64,000 bases of DNA from positions 1 to 64,000 of the IMG/VR virus record IMGVR_UViG_3300025778_000010. One strand, 5' to 3'. Below are positions 63,997 to 64,000 of the stretch, piece after piece. Below the pieces are notes generated by a model. It searched no databases and was not told the DNA's origin. It worked only from the letters and a program-made list of their open reading frames with translations. Source of the DNA: a virus. Positions within the stretch are counted from its first letter, which is position 1; every line of letters begins with the position of its first letter. The position numbers were made by a program, and so were the translations under genes.

Positions 63997-64000
63997 CATA

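Overview
The window is part of a tailed-phage (siphovirus-like) genome, visibly AT-rich, with tightly packed genes. It has a complete head-tail module, a very long set of tail and fibre genes, and a right-hand block of small regulated genes. No large terminase, DNA polymerase, integrase or repressor was recognised, so the window is not the whole genome. The host is inferred to be a low-GC actinobacterium. The grounds are a DUF4192-like protein, extended -10 promoters with leaderless starts, a class II (B12) ribonucleotide reductase, a CHAP endolysin plus a secreted transglycosylase, and the overall gene style. Several fibre genes instead look like cyanophage or aquatic-phage adhesins, which suggests an aquatic host.

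Layout: bases 1-49,300 are read leftward. In transcription order, 49.3-38.4 kb holds fibre and adhesin genes (collagen-like, BppU-like and very large Ser/Thr/Asn-rich proteins). 38.4-34.6 kb is a translationally coupled four-gene cassette of non-structural type: two unknown proteins, a U32-like/methyltransferase fusion and a DUF401-like membrane protein. 34.5-28.5 kb holds duplicated adhesin cassettes. 28.5-26.3 kb is a PASTA/(VG)n/Hint protein, followed by a glycosyltransferase and a DUF6065-like protein. 24.5-0 kb is the canonical morphogenesis run: portal, endolysin and holin-like gene (unusually placed here), protease with a nested scaffold, major capsid, connectors, tail terminator, major tail protein, G/GT chaperones with a -1 slippery site, tape measure, distal tail proteins, an H-type-lectin-like protein and fibres.

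49.4-52.4 kb (leftward) encodes a B12-dependent ribonucleotide reductase and a GT4 glycosyltransferase. 52.4-54.8 kb (rightward) encodes a secreted transglycosylase, an NlpC/P60-like hydrolase and a YkgJ-like protein. 54.9-56.2 kb (leftward) encodes a zinc ribbon, DeoC and a cupin/JmjC-like protein.

56.4-64 kb (rightward) is a block of about 22 very small genes, many joined by TAATG overlaps, with a DUF932 protein and a tRNA-Asp. It is controlled by a dense repeated regulatory system. Nine copies of a TGTCAG-N10-TANANT promoter were found, every one with a TGN extended -10. At least nine copies of a GGCGTGTCG-type element occur, three of them continuing as TTGACA-N17-TGGCCC. A pair of inverted DnaA boxes at 58.3 kb makes this a candidate origin/control region. 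This array, the Hint fibre and the U32-methyltransferase cassette are the most novel-looking parts of the window.
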